From: Periplaneta americana
Lineage: Eukaryota; Arthropoda; Insecta; Blattodea; Blattidae
Length of the DNA: 64,000 bases
Assembly (NCBI RefSeq): GCF_040183065.1
Contig: NC_091125.1
Span: forward strand, 129,582,621-129,646,620
Reading direction: 5' to 3'
In this document: positions 10,776-21,953 of the stretch, piece by piece
How positions within the stretch are numbered: the stretch's first letter is position 1
How the letters are laid out: each line of letters opens with the position of its first letter
The notes under the pieces: model-generated
What the model was told of the DNA's origin: nothing
Database searches by the model: none
The model's input: only the letters and a program-made list of their open reading frames with translations
Position numbers and translations under genes: made by a program

Positions 10776-11886
10776 TTATTTATTTAACCTGGTAGAGATA
10801 AGGCCGTCAGGCCTTCTCTGCCCCTCAACCAGGGGATTACAACTATAATATGAACAATAAAATTACAATTAACATTAAATTTACAATTACAATTACAATA
10901 AAAATTAAAGTACGACAAGATTACCTGATTAATGAAAGCTAGACATTTTATCATAGAAGTTAAGAACAAAGAATATTTTTTTTTTATTTACTGAATTACA
11001 AATTAAACCTCCAATAACAAAAATCTATAGTAATGAAATTACCGGATATTGAAATATTTTGTGATAGATTAACAGAACTATTTACAAGAAACCATGTCTG
11101 AACGAGTCTAAATTACTGGCCAAGTGCCTAGTAAGTTTGCGTTTGAATTCAATTTTATTTCGACAGTCCCTGATGCTAGCAGGTAACGAATTCCAGAGTC
11201 TTGGCAGGGCTATTGTGAAAGAGGATGAGTATGAGGAGGTGCGATGGGATGGTATTGTTAGTATTGTTTCATGGCGAGAGCGTGTGTTCAGATTGTGGTG
11301 GGAGGAAAGATTCTTTTCGTATCTAGTTTAAGCCAACCTATTGTTTCCAAGGTTGGGTAATATGATCATATTTACGAACATTGCTTACAAAACGTACACA
11401 CAAGTTATGATCACGTTGAAGTTTCGTTTTGTTGTCGCTGGAAAGGTCAGTCAGTAAAATGTCAGCATAGTCAAAATAGGGAAATACAAGCGTCTGCACA
11501 AGGGACTTTTTTAAGCAAGAGGGAAGATGAACATTTATCCTTTTTAGCACATGGATAATAGAATATACTTTTCTGCAAGTTTCTGTGATTTGCATGTCCC
11601 AGTTGAGATTGTTATCCATGTGAATGCCAAGATTTTTTACCGAAGAACTGAAAGGCATATGCACTGTACTTACTTTAACGGGGGAAATGTCGAGGTGTTT
11701 TACAGCGTCGGTTTGCCGTTTGTTTCCTAATATAATTGCTTGTGTCCTTCCAGGATTGATATTAAGATGGAATTTCTTTGTGTATGTATTGTATACATGT
11801 ATTATCATCATAATGAAGAGAGCCAATTCAACTGGTGATATTTTGGAATGGCCTGTTCTAAATTTGAAAGCTGTCGTTTCCCTCAC
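10776..11886 (-). mobile_element. CR1/jockey-like LINE, 5'-truncated, with 3' UTR
   Basis: On the minus strand the reverse transcriptase C-terminal part reads LNINPGRTQAIILGNKR, SSVKNLGIHMDNNLNWDMQI, PYFDYADILLTDL and LCVRFVSNVRKYDHI. After a frameshift near 11330 it continues as FTIALPRLWNSLPASIRD and ends at a stop near 11095. An AT-rich 3' UTR follows, closing with gttaaataaataaatac. Sequence order and the LG-x-D block match CR1/jockey-clade elements. It is truncated within the RT domain, and its truncated side faces the nrv promoter starting about 100 bp away. Confidence 0.8.
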
Positions 11887-11889
11887 GCT

Positions 11890-12206
11890 TATCAGCTTAT
11901 CGACGCTGCGACAGCGCGTGGGCTGTGTCGCGGACCGGACTGCTAAAGGTCAGGAGTCGCTCGATGGTTTGTAGGAAAATATGGGGTCACGGCCGTTTCC
12001 ATGGCAATCCATTTCCCGGCACCGAGATCGGGATGGGCTTGTACGAATGTACGCATTCGCGAACTTCGAAGCCTTCGCGACCGAGTTGGGCGGATGCTCG
12101 ACAGATGGCAGCGCCGTCTCCTCAAGCGAACGGCAGAGATCGATCGGGTAGGGAAACTCGCGCATCCTCCTGGATAAAAGCGCCGGTCTCCAGAGGCTCG
12201 CCGGCC
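11890..12206 (+). promoter_or_regulatory. nrv: CpG-rich promoter of the Na/K-ATPase beta gene
   Basis: This stretch is conspicuously GC- and CpG-rich compared with everything around it and directly precedes the nrv 5' UTR. At 12173-12179 gataaaag is a TATA-like box; about 33 bp downstream ccagtc (12205-12210) could serve as initiator. At 11995-12008 gtttccatggcaat resembles an RFX-type X-box palindrome. Promoter identity is inferred from composition and position; no transcript data were available. Confidence 0.6.
12173..12179 (+). promoter_or_regulatory. TATA-like box
   Basis: gataaaag within a GC-rich stretch, 134-140 bp before the nrv start codon. Confidence 0.45.
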
Positions 12207-12312
12207 AGTCCTGGAGTTAGAATATCCCGACGAATCTGCAACGTACCGGCCCTCTTTGCACCTGCGTGAGCCCACCGAGAGGGACCCCGTTTCTACTTGA
12301 AGGAGTGCAACC

Positions 12313-12439
12313 ATGGCAGAGAAGAAGGCCGAGCAGTACTACACCCCCCCACCGAAACTGGGAAAATGGGAAGGATTCAGAATATTTCTGTGGAATTCCG
12401 AAACTCATCAATTTTTGGGACGTACCGGTGCCAGTTGGG
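12313..12439 (+). CDS. nrv: Na+/K+-ATPase beta subunit, first coding exon
   Basis: The beta subunit is the single-pass type II membrane protein that pairs with the catalytic alpha subunit to fold and deliver the sodium pump. This exon encodes the cytosolic tail: MAEKKAEQYYTPPP, then LGKWEGFRIFLWNSETHQF, then LGRTGASW. The WExFxxFLWNSETxxFxGRTGxSW pattern is diagnostic of insect nervana proteins. The start codon sits in a good context (caaccATGG). The exon stops after one base of codon 43 at a GTAAGC donor (12440). The family continues with Ala-Lys-Ile, and Ala codons start with G, so the split codon fits. The transmembrane and extracellular exons were not found downstream. Insects have several paralogues and alternative N-terminal exons, so which nrv gene this is cannot be decided. 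Confidence 0.92.
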
Positions 12440-13745
12440 GTAAGCAGATCATTTTTCATCTAATTTTCACCCCTACCCACCCCTCTGCCATCCCAACTGC
12501 CCCCTTTTTATTAATAGTTTTATAATCGATTGTAGCATCCCTTTAACACGTCATGCAAAGCTTATAAGATGTTGGATTAATAGTTTTCAGTGCTTTTACA
12601 CAATTTATTCTGAAAATCAGTATCTTGTATATTAAAAGCATCCAACTAAGTACTTCGCTTAGAATGACATTTAAAACGTTCTGTTAATTTTGTAATAACA
12701 AATTAACAACCATATGAAAACTTGCTTTACAAAATAATAAGAGCGGTGCAGAATATTTAACCAATATAAATTATTGTTTTATTTTTAGATTCCGGTTATT
12801 TTATTAATTGTTATTATCTACTGCACTTTTTATAGTATTAAGGACTCTATGTTATCGGTTTTTAAGCTACTTTGAACCTGCATTATGTGAGGCATCAATA
12901 AGCTATTTAAGTGAAATCGAGACGATTGTTTAGTTGGTGTCTTTTAAATTTTTATGATCCTTACAGTTGTTGCGTAAGCAGTAAGGAAGGATCGAAATAT
13001 TTTATATATCAGTGCTCCGATATTTGCACAATTAAACTTTGCATTTTTATTTATTGTCATAATTTTAATATCTTTATTCATACGCAATTTTGAATTTTTT
13101 CACAAAAATTTTCAGTTTCTAGACAACGCCTTTACTCCATTACCGAAACTAACAGCTATACATTGAGAATTTCCATATAAAATCAATATCTTCTAGATTA
13201 AATCCGTTAATAGATTAGATTAAAAACAGAAATATTTGCGCTAGAGCTCAAAATGCTGCAATAGGAATAGAGATGGGCGAATAGCATCTATAGAAGAGGA
13301 AGAGGGTGATGGGAGGTAGGCGAGACGGAGAGTGAACATAATTTTTTTTATATGTTACCAAGGCAACAAGACAACTGCAAGAAAGAAGAAAATCAAGCGA
13401 GTCTGGCCAGCCCGACTAATCCTCTTTCATGAAGAAGTTGTTTTGAATCCCATTACCGTGAATGTGAAGGGTTGGTTGGGGGTAGTCCTTAAATAGGTCA
13501 ACCTCACAGCGGATTGATCGCATCATAACTCTCTGACGTCACGCCCGAACATGAACTCGCAATGTGTAATTGCATGCATGGATATGCCTTGCAATCATTT
13601 TTATCATCTCCACTCAGTGATTGTAAAGGTCGTGTTTACAATTAATTGAAAGAGGGTTGGTGGAACACGCCATTATTTCATCCTCTGCACCGACTCCCAT
13701 AATCCAGTCTCATTATGCAGGAATCACTTGAGAAATTGTTCCTAC
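12440..13745 (+). other. Start of nrv intron 1
   Basis: Donor GTAAGC at 12440, then AT-rich DNA. A somewhat GC-richer stretch (13255-13700) was examined for exons and none was recognised. Confidence 0.6.
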
Positions 13746-13750
13746 AAACG

Positions 13751-13758
13751 TTATTATT

Positions 13759-13811
<53 letters not shown>
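13751..13811. repeat. (ATT)n microsatellite
   Basis: Near-perfect ATT triplets. Confidence 0.95.
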
Positions 13812-13813
<2 letters not shown>

Positions 13814-13934
13814 TGCACAAAATATAAGCAGAGAAGTACGCATTTTCATGCCGAAAAATCCGATTTTGTTTTTTTTTAACATCCTGATACCGTAAAGAAA
13901 TGGTTTCTGTATCACCTTTTGTCTCTCTGTATAA

Positions 13935-16900
13935 AGAGCTCCCTTAAACTATAGTACTTGAGAATCTTATTCATATGCAGTATCTGCGAGCATCTCACAC
14001 CGGAAATGAGGCAAGCCCTACATGATATTTAAATATTTTAAATAAAAAAAAGTGATCTTGGTGATGTTACTAAATTGTAGTATTTAAGGATACGTTTCAT
14101 ATTCAATATTTGCGAATAACTCCCATCTGAAATGATGTACATGAAATTTAAATATTCTTAATAAAAGAAAAAGGTGGTGCTCGGTGGTGTTACTAAACTG
14201 TAGTATTTAAGGATATTTTTCATATTCAGTAACTGCGAATAACTCCCACCCGAAATTATATACATGAAATTTAAATATCCTTAATAAAAAGGTGATCTCG
14301 GTGGTGTTACTAAATTGTAGTCCCTCTGTTCCAAAATATGGTATAGAAAGATGTCATTAATTCTGTTAAAATATGGTATACATTTGTTAAAGTTCTCAGT
14401 AATATAATGTAACTTTAATACATTTTTTAGATACTTATTTGGACGATAAATTAATATAAGAAAAACATAAAAAAATTAGGTACATTTCATTCTGTGTGAT
14501 GCCAAATTAATAAAAGAAAAAAAAAAACAAAAATTATTTTGAGAGAGGCAAATTAACATAAAAACTGCAATAAATTATAATCCGTTTTTGTACGACTGTT
14601 GAGCCTTAGATTTTCTATTCAAAACTGACTGGGTTGGTGTTACGTTTTGTGCAACAGGAAAATCACAGCAGGTGCCCATTTGATTTCTGTTCATAATAAA
14701 CTATTTCAACATTATAGTTTTATCCACTACAAAAGATTAGAAACATTCACAACTGCACTGTCTGATAGTCCCTTCACTACTGAACAGAATACCACACCGC
14801 GAAACATTTCGTACGCGCATGCGCAATAATCAAACTTGTTTTGTTTGTTACTATACCATATTTTGGAACGGAGGGAATAGTATTTAAGGATATTTTTCAT
14901 ATTTAGTAACTGCGAATAACTCCCACCCGAAGTGATAGTCTATACATGAAATTTAAATATTCTTAATAAAAAAGTGGTACTACTGTAGGTGGTGTTACTG
15001 AAACTATAGTATTTAAGGATATTTTTCATATTTAGTATTTGCGAATAACTCCCACCCGAAATTATATACATGAAATTTAAATAGCCTAGTCTTAATAAAG
15101 TAAGGTAGTATTCGGTGGTGTTACGTAAACTATAGTATTTAAGGATATTTTTCATATTCAGTATTTGCGACCCGAAATTATATACACGAAATTTAAATAT
15201 TCTTAATAAAGTAAGGTGGTGCTCGTTTATATTACGAAACTATAGTATTTAAGGATATTTTCCATATTCAGTATTTGCGACCCGAAATTATATACACGAA
15301 ATTTAAATATTCTTAATAAAGTAAGGTGGTACTCGGTGGTGTTACGAAACTATAGTATTTAAGGACATTTTTCATATTCAGTATTTGCGACCCGAAACTA
15401 TATACACGAAAATTAAATATTCTTAATAAAGTAAGTTGGTGCTCGGTGGTTTTACAAAACTGTCGTATTTAAGGATATTTTTCATATTCAATATTTGCGA
15501 CCCGAAATTATATACACGAAATTTAAATATTCTTAATAAAGTAAGGTGGTGATCGGTGGATATTTTTCATATTCAGTATTTGCGACCCGAAATTATATAC
15601 ACGAAATTTAAATATTCTTAATAAAATAAGGTGGTGCTCGGTGGTGTTACAAAACTGTAGTATTTAAGGATATTTTTCATATTCAGTATTTGCGACCCGA
15701 AATTATATACACGAAATTTAAATATTCTTAATAAAGTAAGGTGGTGGTCGGTGGATATTTTTCATATTCAGTATTTGCGACCCGAAATTATATACACGAA
15801 ATTTAAATATTCTTAATAAAATAAGGTGGTGCTCGGTGCTGTTACAAAACTGTGGTATTTAAGGATATTTTTCATATTCAGTATTTGCGACCCGAAATTA
15901 TATACACGAAATTTAAATATTCTTAATAAAGTAAGGTGGTGGTCGGTGGATATTTTTCATATTCAGTATTTGCGACCCGAAATTATATACACGAAATTTA
16001 AATATTCTTAATAAAATAAGGTGGTGCTCGGTGGTGTTACAAAACTGTAGTATTTAAGGATATTTTTCATATTCAGTATTTGCGACCCGAAATTATATAC
16101 ACGAAATTTAAATATTCTTAATAAAGTAAGGTGGTGGTCGGTGATGTTACAAAACTGTAGTATTTAAGGATATTTTTCACATTCAGTATTTGCGACCCGA
16201 AATTATATACACGAAATTTGAATATTCTTAATAAAGTAAGGTGGTGCTCGGTGGTATTACGAAACTACTGTATAGTATTTCAGGCTATTTTTCATATTCA
16301 GTATTTGCGACCCGAAATTATATACGCGAAATTTAAATATTCTTAATAAACTGAGGTGGTGCTCGGTGCTGTTACAAAACTGTGGTATTTAAGGATATTT
16401 TTCATATTCAGTATTTGCGACCCGAAATTATATACACGAAATTTAAATATTCTTAATAAAGTAAGGTGGTGGTCGGTGGATATTTTTCATATTCAGTATT
16501 TGCGACCCGAAATTATATACACGAAATTTAAATATTCTTAATAAAATAAGGTGGTGCTCGGTGGTGTTACAAAACTGTAGTATTTAAGGATATTTTTCAT
16601 ATTCAGTATTTGCGACCCGAAATTATATACACGAAATTTAAATATTCTTAATAAAGTAAGGTGGTGGTCGGTGGTGTTACAAAACTGTAGTATTTAAGGA
16701 TATTTTTCACATTCAGTATTTGCGACCCGAAATTATATACACGAAATTTAAATATTCTTAATAAAGTAAGGTGGTGCTCGGTGGTATTACGAAACTACTG
16801 TATAGTATTTCAGGCTATTTTTCATATTCAGTATTTGCGACCCGAAATTATATACACGAAATTTAAATATTCTTAATAAAGTAAGGTGGTGCACGGTGGT

Positions 16901-17780
16901 GTTACGAAACTACTGCATAGTATTTAAGGATATTTTTCATATTCAGTATTTGCGAGCCGAAATTATATACATGAAATTTAAATATTCTTAATAAAGTAAG
17001 GTGGTTCTCGGTGGTGTTACGAAACTACTCTATAGTATTTAAGGATATTTTTCATATTCAGTATTTGCGACCCGAAATTATATACACGAAATTTAAATAT
17101 TCTTAATAAAGTAAGGTGGTACTCAATGGTGTTACGAAACTATAGTATTTAAGGATATTTTTCATATTCAGTATTTGCGACCCGAAATTATATACACGAA
17201 ATTTAAATATTCTTAATAAAGTAAAGCGGTGCTCGGTTGTGTTACGAAACTATAGTATTTAAGGATATTTTTCATATTCAGTATTTGCGATCCGAAATGA
17301 TATACACGAAATGTAAATATTCTTAATAAAAAAAATTGTGGTACTTGATGGTGTTACTAAACTGTAGTATTTTTAAGGATGTCTTTCATATTCAGTAACT
17401 GCAAATAACTCCCACTCGAAATGTCATAGTCTACATTAAATTTTAAATTCTTAATAAGAAATTGTGGTACTTGATGGTGTTACTAAACTGTAGTATTAAG
17501 GATCCTTTTCATATTCAATAACTGCGAATAACTCCTATCCAAAATGATATACATGAAATTTAAATATTTTAATAAAAAAGTGGTACTCGGTGGTATTACG
17601 ACACTATAGTATTTTAGAATGTTATCCACATTCAGTATCTGCGAGTAGCTCTCTTCTGAAATGATGCACATGAAATTTAAAATTCTTAATAAAAAAGTGG
17701 TACTCGTTCGTGTTATTAAACTGTATTATTTAAGAATATTTTTCATATTCAGTAACTGCGAATAACTCCCACCCAAAATG
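13935..17780. repeat. Satellite array with 80-150 bp units and higher-order repeats
   Basis: The unit carries tatagtatttaaggatattt, ttcatattcagtatttgcga, cgaaattatatacacgaaat and tcttaataaagtaaggtggt. Edge units (13935-14318, 14880-15170, 17300-17780) are longer, diverged and contain aataactcccaccc. Central units (15170-17300) are about 110 bp and nearly identical. Some are shortened to about 80 bp by loss of the gttac...aagga segment. Alternating 110/80 units form a dimer of about 195 bp, and a 530-bp block starting near 15826 is repeated almost exactly at 16356. One MITE interrupts the array. Confidence 0.95.
14320..14877. mobile_element. MITE, Stowaway/Tc1-mariner-like, inserted in the satellite
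   Basis: Inverted ends of about 27 bp read GTCCCTCTGTTCCAAAATAT on the left and TTCCCTCCGTTCCAAAATAT inward from the right, both followed by ggtatag. TA at 14318-14319 is duplicated at 14878-14879. Neighbouring satellite units show the uninterrupted site (ttgTAgtatttaagg), so the insertion point is exact. The interior has no recognised transposase, although a 60-codon open stretch (14647-14829) is present. Confidence 0.9.
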
Positions 17781-17834
17781 ATGTACATCTAATTCTCGAT
17801 AAATAAAATGCGATCCTCGGTGGCGTTACGACTA

Positions 17835-18000
17835 CCATGCTGACTGCTAGTTCCGAGATTCGCGGTCTCAACCCGTCCGAAGACGATGCATTTGAAAGGG
17901 CGATAAAATGTTTACCGTAAACTGTGGATCCCGTGTCGTAGATTTGTGGCACATAAAATAGCCCTATCCCTGATAGAGGAAGTCGAGCAAGATTCGTCTC
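17835..18000 (+). mobile_element. SINE-like remnant
   Basis: It contains tcaacccgtccgaagacgat and gtggatcccgtgtcgtagat, phrases recalled from a common insect SINE body. The tRNA head is decayed. It immediately follows the satellite. Confidence 0.4.
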
Positions 18001-18210
18001 TATTTCTCACCCACGTTGAATTTCGACTTTGAAATAACCTTTGCAGCTGAAAGTGTCATTAAATAAAATATAACCTAAATAAAAATTAATTCATGTTTAT
18101 TAGACAAAACAACACAAATAACAATTCACTAAAAATTTCCTTCAATCATTAAATGGTGTAGACACTGTATTTCCAGAATTGTTCTCGTAAAAGTAATAAA
18201 TCATTTACAT

Positions 18211-18455
18211 AATTGAAGGGTTCAGAACCATAATGGGCCAAGCGCCATTTACTAAAACCATAGAAAACAAGGGTTAAAATGAAGATATTACCATAATTCA
18301 ATGGAAACATATAACAAGTAATATAAAGTATACACATTAAGAATATATGATATATCAATCTTCATTAAACTATGGTATTTACTTAACTTTAACCCTTGCT
18401 ATCTCCGTTTTTAATAAATGGCGCTTGGCCCACTATGGCTCTGAACCCTTTAATT
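18211..18455. repeat. Inverted repeat (foldback), arms about 74 bp
   Basis: The left arm (18211-18284) contains gggttcagaaccataatggg and ccaagcgccatttac. The right arm (18381-18455) is its reverse complement with a few changes. The spacer is about 96 bp of AT-rich DNA. It looks like a nonautonomous foldback element; no target duplication was identified. Confidence 0.75.
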
Positions 18456-18670
18456 ATGCCTCCAGTCGAACACATCAGACTAAAAATTAGAGTTTAAAGT
18501 GGTCTGCACGGACCAATTCGTAAAATTAACGTAGTCCTTGCCGTTACGGAAATAGAGCAAAGAGAAGGGGGTATTTTTCTGTAAAAATTTTACTTTTCTG
18601 CACAAGTTTCAAGATTTACAGTAGAATTCCTTCCTCAACATTATAAGTCGAGCGACAATTTCAGGTCCTT

Positions 18671-18684
18671 AATGTGTTAATGAA
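18671..18684. other. Target-site duplication, left, of RTE family 2
   Basis: aatgtgttaatgaa, repeated exactly at 19136-19149. Part of the match overlaps the aatga-rich LINE tail, so the true length may be slightly less. Confidence 0.7.
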
Positions 18685-19135
18685 CTAAGGAAGAGACTAG
18701 TGAATTGCTTTGTGTGGAGTGTGCCATTGTATGGGACAGAAACGTGGACATTACAACGAAGTGAAGAGAAGCGAATGGAAGCATTTGAAATGTGGATATG
18801 GCGAGGAATGGAACGTGTGAAATGGACAGACAGAATAAGAAATGAAGCTTTATTGGAAAGAGTGGGTGAAGAAAAAATGATGCTGAAACTTATTAGGGAG
18901 AGGAAAAGGAATTGATTGGGTCACTGGCTGAGAAGAAACTGCCTACTGAAGGATGCACTGGAAGGAATGGTGAACGGGAGAAGAATTTAGGATAGAAGAT
19001 GATATCAGATTATAGACGACATTAAGATATAGCCTATGGATCATATGAGGAAACAAAGAGAAAGGCAGAAAATAGGAAAGACTGGAGATGCAGTGAAAGA
19101 CTTGCCCTTGGGCAGAACACTAAATGAATCAAATG
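18685..19135 (+). mobile_element. RTE-like LINE, family 2, 5'-truncated with target duplication
   Basis: The plus strand encodes the ORF2 C-terminus: VPLYGTETWTLQRSEEKRME, AFEMWIWRGMERVKWTDRIR, EALLERVGEEKMMLKLI. A stop follows at 18915, and shifted remnants (WLRRNCLLKDALEGM, then MDHMRKQRERQKIG) follow that. ETWTL followed by AFEMWxWR is the standard RTE-clade C-terminal block. A 14-bp duplication flanks it. Stops make it inactive. Confidence 0.85.
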
Positions 19136-19318
19136 AATGTGTTAATGAATCCCTCCGTTTCACATTTAGTTGTAAAGACTACCTTCGTACTCGCTGGTTG
19201 ATAGCCATAAACTACTAGTATTTTTTTTTTTTGAAGGGCTTTCTTTCATTGTGCTGTTAAGTTATTGACAAGTAATGTAGTTAAATTGTTATTATAAACA
19301 ATACTACTTTTTACGTAG

Positions 19319-19605
19319 CCGCCCGAATGGATAGTTTAGTTGGTTAAGGACAAGAAGGTCCCGGGCTCAATGCCAGATGACGAGATTTTCCTCATTGCCA
19401 AAACTCTAGAACGACGCCGGGGTCCATTCGTTCTCCTGTCAAATTGAGTAGGCTACCGAGTCGTTGCCAATGGTAAAATACCGGTCGGTGAGTGGTACCG
19501 ACCAAACCATCTCATTCTAGTGCCGAAGAGCATGGAGTTATACCTCCACACTTCCATGCGCCCTCACGGCTTGTAGAAGTGATACATTTACCTTTACTGT
19601 TATTA
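19319..19605 (+). mobile_element. SINE family C, copy 1
   Basis: The tRNA-like head (tagtttagttggttaaggac, then gtcccgggctcaatgcc) is followed by a body containing caaaccatctcattctagtg and catggagttatacctccac. The body matches the copy at 19985. Confidence 0.65.
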
Positions 19606-19984
19606 CCTTATCGAGTTTTGTAGACAGGAACATGATTTTGTACAATATTAACCTTCATGGAAATGACCAGAGATGAAGACTCTTTTTGTAAAAATTTTAC
19701 TTTTTTGTACAAGTCGCAAGATTTACGACCAAAATTCTTTCCTCAATATTCGATTCTGCACAATAATTCCAGGTCGTTAATATGTTAAGGAATCCATATG
19801 TTTTATATTCACTTGTAAATATCACTTTTGTAATAGCTGGCTGATATCCATGAAGTATTTTTCTGTTGGTGAACTGTTTTCTTTCATAGTAGACCTATTG
19901 TTTATTTGTTGGCATGTAATATGAAATATGACTAGATTCTTAACTATATGCATACAGTATATACAACCATCAATTTTCAGCCGT

Positions 19985-20275
19985 CCTGATAGATCATTTG
20001 GTAGAGCAACTGGCTAAAACTGGAAGATCCTGGGTTAAATCCCAAGTGGTGGCGAGACTTTTCTCGTTGTGATAACTTCTAGAATATAGCCAGGTCAGCC
20101 TCCTGTCATTTGGAGTATCGCTTTTTCCCAGGGGTAAAAATGTGGTCGGCATGTGATGCCAACCATACCATCTCTTTCTACTGCCGGGAAGCATGGAGCT
20201 CTACCTCCATGCCCCCATGCGTCTTCATAGTATGTAAAAGGGACACATACTGTATTCTTTTACTTTTATTACCTG
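19985..20275 (+). mobile_element. SINE family C, copy 2
   Basis: The head has tagatcatttggtagagcaa and a B box gggttaaatccc; the body has caaccataccatctctttc and catggagctctacctcc. It occupies the same position in the second half of the tandem duplication as copy 1 in the first. Confidence 0.65.
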
Positions 20276-20511
20276 TTCATATTTCTTTCCATTTGGTTGA
20301 ATTTTGTAGATAGTAAAATGATTTTGTGTAAAATTAACCTTTACGAAAATAAGCAAAGATGAGGATATACGAGTGTCTCAAGAGGAATGTAAAATACTAT
20401 ATGCCTATATCCGAAGTCTAACGGTTGGGGAGAAATTAGGGGAGAAATTAGGGGAGAAATATTAGAACATCTTGTGGTTCCGTTTATAATACTTGAAGTT
20501 TTCTTTTTACT

Positions 20512-20668
20512 TGGTTACTTAACGACGCTGTATCAACTAATAGGTTATTTAGCGTCGAGAGGATTGGTGATAGTGAGATGATATTTGGCGAGATGAGGCC
20601 GAGGATCCGCCGTAGATTACCTGACATTCACCTTACGGTTGGAGAAAACCCAACTACTTGACGTGTTA
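20512..20668 (-). mobile_element. SINE family B, truncated
   Basis: Tail and body of family B on the minus strand: acttaacgacgctgtatcaa, then ttatttagcgtcgagaggat, then gagatgatatttggcgagat. The tRNA head is missing. Confidence 0.8.
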
Positions 20669-20889
20669 TGCCAGATCTTTCGCACAACGCAGCATCTGAG
20701 CACCACAACACACAACTGAATACAGGTTCACTTGGCATTTAATCCGTGTATTCCTAGTGAATATGCAGACATGCTTTTTGTTTATGGATTGTGATGGCAC
20801 TGCATTAATTGCTGTTGAGGAAAACAGACATCTTCCCAATCTATTGTTTTCCCGTGTTTACCGGATGTTATCTGAAACTGGCAAGCTAC

Positions 20890-21438
20890 CAACTGTTTCA
20901 CTTATCTTTGTAATAAATTACGTAAAATGTATTATTTTGTTTTATTGAGAAATTACTTGTCAATTAATTTATTGCGCACAATACACTTGACATTATTTCA
21001 ATCTGTAATTATGTATGGAATTATAGAATTGAGTAGCTTATTTAAAACCAGTTTTCATCCACTTTATTTATTACAAGAGAAAACAATTAAAATATGTCTT
21101 CATAAACCTATTGATTTTCCATCTCAAAAATTGCTTTTAGACTTTAAGGCTCTTAAAATAAGACAAATTTATTATACTGTTTAATAAAATTTATACATAA
21201 AAATCTAAATAGCTTTGAATTGTATTCTCATAGTTATGAAAAAAAAAAAGATATGGATTCTTTAAGATTGTTTGAACCAAAATGCAACGTTACTTCAGTA
21301 TTTAATCATTGTAGTAATTTAGGCCCAAGAATATATAACAAATTTATATTTAAATATCCTAATCTTGTCAATTCTAATAGTTCTAGTATTAAATTTAAAA
21401 AGTTATGTATGGATTTTATAAATAATGAAAAATTGTAA
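20890..21438 (+). mobile_element. Jockey/CR1-like LINE, ORF2 C-terminal fragment
   Basis: The translation shows LLRTIHLTLFQSVIMYGIIE, then QEKTIKICLHKPIDFPSQKL and LLDFKALKIRQIYYT before a stop at 21182. A second open stretch (21220-21438) contains VFNHCSNLGPRIYNKF. The order matches the post-RT region of jockey/CR1-type LINEs, which ends in a LGPxxYN block. Frame-broken and 5'-truncated. Confidence 0.7.
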
Positions 21439-21449
21439 ATTTAAATTTA

Positions 21450-21915
21450 TATATTCTTATTGTGTAGTAGACATAAAACAAATTGTAGCCTATTATATAC
21501 TTAAAATCAGGAATAGAGTTGTACACAACCGGTTACGAAAAATAGAAATTATAATATTGCTATTGAACGCCAGTATGCAAAGCTCTCCCATCTCTCGGAG
21601 TGTCTCAGGGTCGGTTTATCGAATATTCGAGTTGTTTCTCATTCTTTGTGGGTGGACGGCAAAGGTAGACCTCATTGAGCCATGCAGGAGTTACAAGAGC
21701 CCTTGCAAGGACGCGTTTATCATCGCGTAGGCCTACCATTTAATTGATAATTCTTCCTCTCAGTACATTCAATCAACCAATCAATCATCCATCGATTCAT
21801 CCATCATCATTCATACATCCATCAACTCTTTGATTCATTCATAAATACGAGTAGATTCATTGATTCATTCATACATCGATTCATTGATTCATTCATGTAT
21901 GAATTGATTGATTCG

Positions 21916-21953
<38 letters not shown>

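Larger units (their letters stand above)
18575..20370. repeat. Old tandem duplication containing SINE family C twice
   Basis: Segments around 18575-18684 and 19150-19680 recur in the same order at 19685-20370. Shared strings include gtaaaaattttactttt and aattttgtaga or equivalents. Each copy contains a SINE of family C, and the first copy was later split by an RTE insertion. Identity is visibly reduced, so the duplication is old. Confidence 0.7.

Noticed and set aside
11137..11331. 64-codon plus-strand frame
   Set aside because: It is the antisense of the CR1-like LINE C-terminus, which reads well on the minus strand.
11925..12314. Open frames of over 110 codons on both strands of the nrv promoter
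   Set aside because: GC-rich DNA has few stops; the frames overlap the promoter and 5' UTR and have no known domain.
15826..16541. Two identical 61-codon frames 530 bp apart
   Set aside because: They are produced by the higher-order satellite repeat, not by genes.
13935..17780. Regular repeats that might suggest a CRISPR array
   Set aside because: No unique spacers; units are contiguous satellite copies in a eukaryotic genome.
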